Below are positions 6,007-6,749 of a stretch of 6,749 bases of DNA, in pieces. Under the pieces are notes generated by a model that saw nothing but the letters and a program-made list of their open reading frames with translations, had not been told where the DNA came from and searched no databases. The stretch is from the NCBI GenBank assembly GCA_002746395.1, contig NVXA01000004.1:122560-129308 (forward strand), in the 5' to 3' direction. Within the stretch, counting starts at the first letter, position 1. The number at the start of each line of letters is the position of its first letter. Both the position numbers and the translations under genes were made by a program. The stretch is from Paracoccaceae bacterium. GTDB taxonomy: Bacteria; Pseudomonadota; Alphaproteobacteria; Rhodobacterales; Rhodobacteraceae.

Positions 6007-6035
6007 CTATTTCCTCGTCGGTTTTCACAAGTGTT

Positions 6036-6064
6036 GTTAGATCAAGTAAGCTACGACATGTAAA
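6036..6064 (-). promoter_or_regulatory. Promoter candidate for the acyltransferase-murI run
   Basis: Minus-strand TTTACA (6064-6059, 5 of 6 to the -35 consensus) is followed after 17 nt by TCTAAC (6041-6036, 4 of 6 to the -10). Transcription would begin near 6029, giving a short leader with the GAGGAA site of the acyltransferase. Position after a strong terminator and before the first gene of a run supports a promoter in this gap, but these exact hexamers are only a pattern match. Confidence 0.35.
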
Positions 6065-6073
6065 AAATCCAGA

Positions 6074-6120
6074 CCTAAGGCCATTTGCGCCCTAAGTTAA
6101 AGCGCCACACCCACTTAGGA
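6074..6120 (-). repeat. Repeated CCTAAG/CTTAGG hexamers with a potential stem-loop
   Basis: On the plus strand CCTAAG occurs at 6074-6079 and 6091-6096 (17 nt apart) and its complement CTTAGG at 6114-6119. On the minus strand the segment TCCTAAGT (6120-6113) can pair with ACTTAGGG (6097-6090) in an 8-bp stem with one G-U pair and a 15-nt loop. A run of six T (6067-6062) follows, though not directly after the stem. The segment lies just upstream of the acyltransferase promoter candidate. It may be a regulator-binding array or a structured leader; I do not recognise it. Confidence 0.35.
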
Positions 6121-6157
6121 TCGATTTAAGCCATCACATCTCCACCTCTAAACGCTC

Positions 6158-6187
6158 AAAACAAGAAAGGCCCGCGTTTGCAGGCCT
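6158..6187 (-). terminator. Intrinsic terminator of the DUF6778-like gene
   Basis: On the minus strand AGGCCTGC (6187-6180) pairs with GCGGGCCT (6175-6168), an 8-bp stem with one U-G pair around the loop AAAC, followed directly by TTCTTGTTTT (6167-6158). It starts 25 nt after the stop codon at 6213-6215. This is a canonical Rho-independent terminator and marks the end of the right-hand transcription unit. Confidence 0.9.
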
Positions 6188-6212
6188 CTCAATGGGTGTT
6201 TATTGCGAAACC

Positions 6213-6749
6213 TTACCGACCAATCGCGAATACCCGTCCGCGCTCAACCGCGTCTTCTTCAGCGGCCAGTCCAAGCCAGCTGCTAACAACCTCGGAGATG
6301 CGGTTCGAAATTCGAACCTTCATCGTCTCACCTTCGGCATCTGCCTGCACCGCCCGCCAATAACCGTAAGCGAATTCATCGGCTTCTATCAAGCTTGGGC
6401 CGGCCAGAACTTCGCCGGTTTTCTGATCAACCACCTGAATTGTGAATTTCACCTTATGGATACCCCCGACAAGCGCGCGCGCGCGGGGAGTTAGGGAATG
6501 GAATTGAATCAGCGTAGCTTCAATAACCACAGCTCGATGGAGGTTTTCCGGAATCAAAGATTGCGCTGCATCTTCAAGCGCATCCGCCAAAATAACGCCA
6601 ACCTGCTGTAATCGGTCGCCCTGTGGATCGCCGTGCCAAACGACATCAACGTCAGGTGCCATGATGTTTACTTCAGAAGTTGTCAGACTATCCGGCACCG
6701 TGACCTGAATGTCATGCACATGCCAATTTGTGCTTTGTGCAAAAGCTAC
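6213..6749 (-). CDS. DUF6778-like protein (5' end outside window)
   Basis: The reading frame is open from the right edge (6749) to TAA at 6213-6215, giving 178 residues; a GTG at 6719 is in frame but the frame continues upstream as VAFAQSTNWH, so the true start lies outside. From memory, the segment VDVVWHGDPQGDRLQQVGVILADAL (key parts VVWHGDP.GDR and VGVI) matches the DUF6778 family of Rhodobacteraceae, whose full-length members are a little over 200 residues and often begin with a lipoprotein-like signal. Function is unknown. The rest is a soluble alpha/beta protein with an acidic C-terminal half and ends VERGRVFAIGR. If the missing start carries a lipobox, it would be an envelope lipoprotein. 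It has its own terminator and appears unrelated in function to the downstream genes. Confidence 0.75.
   Translation of the reverse strand, partial: VAFAQSTNWHVHDIQVTVPDSLTTSEVNIMAPDVDVVWHGDPQGDRLQQVGVILADALEDAAQSLIPENLHRAVVIEATLIQFHSLTPRARALVGGIHKVKFTIQVVDQKTGEVLAGPSLIEADEFAYGYWRAVQADAEGETMKVRISNRISEVVSSWLGLAAEEDAVERGRVFAIGR

Noticed and set aside
6716..6719. GTG at 6719 as the start of the DUF6778-like gene
   Set aside because: The frame stays open to the window edge and upstream residues fit the family, so the GTG is internal and the gene is truncated by the window.

Overview
The window looks like chromosome of a marine Rhodobacteraceae (roseobacter-type) alphaproteobacterium with moderate GC. 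I base this on protein sequence: the ArgC active-site string GTGCNAATG, the DUF6778-type protein, the three-TM GTA-type holin and the GH108 muramidase are all forms I associate with Rhodobacterales. Every gene I can support lies on the minus strand, so the window reads right to left; plus-strand ORFs are shadows.

Layout in transcription order. (1) 6749-6213: 3' part of a DUF6778-like envelope protein, closed by a strong intrinsic terminator (6187-6158). (2) 6157-6007: a non-coding leader with a candidate promoter and repeated CCTAAG/CTTAGG hexamers. (3) 6006-2401: a tight run of plsC-like acyltransferase, murI, argC and a YihY/BrkB membrane protein. The murI ribosome site overlaps the acyltransferase stop, and argC and yihY overlap by 4 nt. 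(4) 2351-1896: ccmE, the periplasmic heme chaperone of cytochrome c maturation, preceded by a good promoter candidate. (5) 1831-705: a two-gene lysis cassette, an N-acetylmuramidase endolysin and a holin overlapping by 10 nt. (6) 593-1: the 5' third of ccmF, with its own promoter candidate, running off the left edge.

The main point of interest is (5). Holin and endolysin of this type are the lysis pair used to release gene transfer agents (GTAs) in Rhodobacterales (Rhodobacter capsulatus rcc00555/rcc00556). Here they sit between ccmE and ccmF, two genes whose products cooperate in one heme-ligation pathway. A hairpin and a promoter between holin and ccmF, and a weak promoter with a CtrA-like element ahead of the endolysin, suggest that lysis genes and respiratory genes are regulated separately although they are interleaved. 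The endolysin also carries a near-canonical EF-hand/dockerin-type calcium loop inside its catalytic domain, which suggests calcium-dependent activation once it leaves the cytoplasm.

There is no tRNA, rRNA, CRISPR array, IS element or integrase in the window, and no gene-free stretch longer than 300 bases. The two longest non-coding gaps are 6007-6212 and 594-704.
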